Shown here: positions 14,301 through 15,389 of the stretch, in pieces
Position numbering within the stretch: the first letter of the stretch is position 1
Layout of the letters: each line of letters starts with the position of its first letter
Source of the DNA: Kiritimatiellales bacterium
GTDB lineage: Bacteria > Verrucomicrobiota > Kiritimatiellia > Kiritimatiellales > Pontiellaceae
Assembly (NCBI GenBank): GCA_030630445.1
Contig: DAOVNC010000029.1
Location: 1-15,389 of the forward strand
Reading direction: 5' to 3'
Length of the DNA: 15,389 nt
The notes under the pieces: generated by a model
The model's database searches: none
Told to the model about the DNA's origin: nothing
Seen by the model: the letters and a program-made list of their open reading frames with translations, nothing else
Translations under genes and position numbers: made by a program

Positions 14301-15389
14301 GGCAGTCAATGACTGAGGTTGCCGTGGCTTTGCGGAGACCTTGCAGGTTTTTGGCGGTATCCGTCGGAACCATCAGCGAGAAGGCACTTTCGCCAATCAT
14401 CTGTTCAGGGTCGTAGCCCAGGATGTCGCGCACGCGCGGGCTGACATAGGTGTAGTTGCCAAACTTGTCCATTTCCCAGATCATATCGCTCGACGATTCC
14501 ACAAGAACGCGGAAGCGTTCTTCGCTCTCGCCCAGTGCGTGCGTCGCTTGCTGGTGGCTTTTCTGGACGCGGCCCAGCTCGTGCGTGCGGTGCCGCACCT
14601 GCCGCTTGAGAATCCGGTTCCAGACCATTACGGCACCTACCGACAGCAGCGTAAGCAACAACAGGCTGGCGACCACCATGATCATGGTGGTGGTTTCGAT
14701 GGAATTTCTTTCGTCGAGCGTGATCCAGTTTCGGTTGATCGAAAACCGTTGGTAGTCGCTAATAGAGTCGAGGGCCTTGTCCAGAATCGCTTGAAACTCG
14801 GGATGGGTGCTGGTGGATGCGAGGCGGAGATCCCAGGTATAGTCGACATATCCGACCACTCCGATGTTTGAAAAACCGCGTTGCGAGACATAGTACGACG
14901 CAACTCCGCGGTCGATAATCATGGCGTCGGCTTCCCCTTGCGCGACCTTTCGGAAGCCGCTCTCCGCGTTCTCCACCGGCACAAGGTCGTAGTCGGGGAA
15001 TAGCTTCTCGACATGCGCATAGGTGGCCGAGCCATCGACGATGGCAATCGATAAACCTTGAAGGCCATCGAGGGAATAGCTGCCGGAACTTTCCTTTAGC
15101 ATGAGTATGACATTGTCGATGCTGTAGTAGGGTTTTGTGAACCGCAGGTATTTCCGTCGGTCCGGGGTCGCTTGAAGCGAGCCGACAAGATCAATCTTGC
15201 CCAGCTTCAAGTCGTCCATGATTTCCTTCTGCTTGCTGTACTCGACGATGACAAATTCCATGCCCAGTTTGTCTTCAACCAAGCTGATATAATCAGGTGT
15301 GAGACCTTTATGACGGCCATTCTCGATGAAATCGAATGGCGGTGCGTCGGGAATTGGGGCATAGCGGATGGAGTTGCGGTGTTGATCGA
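11389..15389 (-). CDS. Very large hybrid-sensing histidine kinase (5'-partial): SBP domain, TM, multiple PAS, GAF, HisKA, HATPase
   Basis: The frame is open to the right edge, so the N-terminus is missing; at least ~1333 residues are visible. Order from the edge: a family 3 solute-binding sensor domain (IRYAPIPDAPPFDFIENG ... DLVGSLQATPDRRKYLRFTKPYY) to about 14750; a transmembrane helix (about 14690-14610); PAS1 and PAS2 (about 14535-13800), near copies of each other; PAS3 (about 13790-13430); PAS4 (about 13400-13040); a GAF domain (about 13010-12590); PAS5 (about 12560-12210), a near copy of PAS4; and the HisKA box GMAHEINNPLAG with the phosphoacceptor His codon at 12148-12150. The HATPase follows with N box NLLTNSAQAM, DNGPGMD and GQGTGLGLSV. 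The protein would sense a small periplasmic ligand (EvgS-like) and cytoplasmic signals, then phosphorylate a partner; there is no receiver in the protein itself, so the adjacent receiver-only gene is the likely target. The PAS cofactors cannot be told from sequence. Confidence 0.93.
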   Translation of the reverse strand, partial: DQHRNSIRYAPIPDAPPFDFIENGRHKGLTPDYISLVEDKLGMEFVIVEYSKQKEIMDDLKLGKIDLVGSLQATPDRRKYLRFTKPYYSIDNVILMLKESSGSYSLDGLQGLSIAIVDGSATYAHVEKLFPDYDLVPVENAESGFRKVAQGEADAMIIDRGVASYYVSQRGFSNIGVVGYVDYTWDLRLASTSTHPEFQAILDKALDSISDYQRFSINRNWITLDERNSIETTTMIMVVASLLLLTLLSVGAVMVWNRILKRQVRHRTHELGRVQKSHQQATHALGESEERFRVLVESSSDMIWEMDKFGNYTYVSPRVRDILGYDPEQMIGESAFSLMVPTDTAKNLQGLRKATATSVIDCQVNTHTHKDGRKIILEMSGMAFSDNTGQLAGFRGVSRDITERVEFDAALKKSEERFRNLVETTSDWIWEVDTNDIFTYVSPQVGDLLGYTPQELIGKRFTETMPHPEAAAMKTLFAEIAEQGAPVHSLININQHKNGRTVVFETSAVPFYDKAWNIMGYRGIGRDITNRMAIEKQLDFERNLFRSFMDHAPDLIYFKDRDGRFIEVNNAKASEVNLPPDELVGKTDFDFLPEEQARQKFEDELEVMRTEQPMQKEEVSTTPEGDQWYLTTKVPRYDEKGKVVGTFGTSWNITFRKKAGEELRQLRAQLSNIIDSMPSILVGVGVSGCVTQWNREAERVTRIKAHDATGKPLKKVFPQLAKEMVKVERAIRERATQKEERIPVREGAHTRYNDITVYPLLENDAEGAVIRVDDVTERVLIEDSIRNIVEGVSAVGRQFFNSMVNQLAKSLNADFTFISEYCDEAHETMRTIAVLDKGEVVDNFDYTLHNSPCKQVMEGTACVCFSDVHEKFPDTRLIQSREVKSYIGIPLVDSEEKPLGCMVAMYKNPIEDLEFAISIMQVFAGRTAAELERLHATKELLKLRNLLSNIINSMPSILVGVDADSHVMQWNREAERMTGTSAKQAQGKRLEEVFPDLGNEMGRILKSIGNRELQHDEHIPCIIGGEQRFADVTVYPLTTDGDDGAVIRIDDVTDRVRIEEMMVQSEKMMSVGGLAAGMAHEINNPLAGILQNLQVMRNRITHNTERNLNAATEAGTSLEAIQAYMHDRDLLKMMDSITEAGRRAAKIVDNMLSFSRKDEAHFAQNNLEELLERSIELASNDYNLKKRFDFRHIRIKRKYDDTLDLIPCEGSQIQQVILNLLTNSAQAMAEQADDSKEPRITLRLKREASMALIEVEDNGPGMDAETRKRAFEPFFTTKEVGQGTGLGLSVSYFIITENHGGSMLVRSTPGKGTCFSIRIPFEHRQTRWGLRL
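14672..14691. repeat. 20-bp perfect palindrome at the kinase membrane-helix boundary
   Basis: ACCACCATGA is followed directly by its reverse complement TCATGGTGGT. It encodes Thr-Met-Ile-Met-Val-Val at the start of the transmembrane helix. The residue order itself largely produces the symmetry, so a regulatory role is doubtful. Confidence 0.4.

Noticed and set aside
1..15389. tRNA, rRNA, CRISPR arrays or insertion sequences
   Set aside because: No cloverleaf-like segment, ribosomal RNA sequence, direct-repeat array or transposase-like frame was recognised on either strand by eye.

Overview
The window reads as a chromosomal segment of a Gram-negative, probably anaerobic bacterium. The support is outer-membrane and lipoprotein signals, several low-potential Fe-S proteins and no oxygen-linked genes. 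A secreted EF-hand plus alpha/beta-hydrolase protein and degenerate heptamer intergenic repeats suggest the PVC group (Kiritimatiellota, Lentisphaerae or Planctomycetota). That placement is an inference from gene style, not a proven assignment.

Layout. (1) Bases 1-372, minus strand: N-terminus of a secreted EF-hand protein that runs off the left edge. (2) Bases 373-837: intergenic, with a strikingly AT-rich tract (about 603-730) and a promoter-like pair of hexamers. (3) Bases 838-3829, plus strand: an outer-membrane beta-barrel (DUF2490 type), a YeeE/YedE sulfur-compound permease and a tandem-rhodanese lipoprotein. (4) Bases 3915-7409, minus strand, convergent with (3): a secreted NHL-type beta-propeller with paired cysteines, a PhnD-like cysteine-rich binding lipoprotein, a 16-cysteine ferredoxin-like protein with a Tat-like N-terminus, and a NapH-like membrane Fe-S protein. 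The last two are separated by a perfect inverted repeat resembling a REPIN. (5) Bases 7637-15389, minus strand: a closely packed run of a very large hybrid-sensing histidine kinase (5'-partial at the right edge), a receiver-only response regulator, a family 2 glycosyltransferase, a nucleotidyltransferase, an alkaline-phosphatase-superfamily phosphodiesterase and a small DUF3820 protein.

How the genes may work together. Blocks (3) and (4) together supply an outer-membrane barrel, an inner-membrane YedE permease, rhodanese chemistry in the cell envelope, and a chain of extracytoplasmic and membrane Fe-S proteins with a propeller and a binding protein. From memory this combination resembles the ext gene clusters of Geobacter (rhodanese-like lipoproteins, outer-membrane channel, YeeE/YedE, Fe-S proteins), where a rhodanese-like lipoprotein has been linked to selenite/tellurite reduction. 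No multihaem cytochrome is present here. It is the best candidate in the window for a poorly described system: an envelope pathway that takes up and reduces or transfers a sulfur or chalcogen compound. Block (5) looks like a signal-controlled unit making or modifying a surface or lipid-linked polymer; its three enzyme genes overlap by 4 bases and 1 base, which points to tight coupling.
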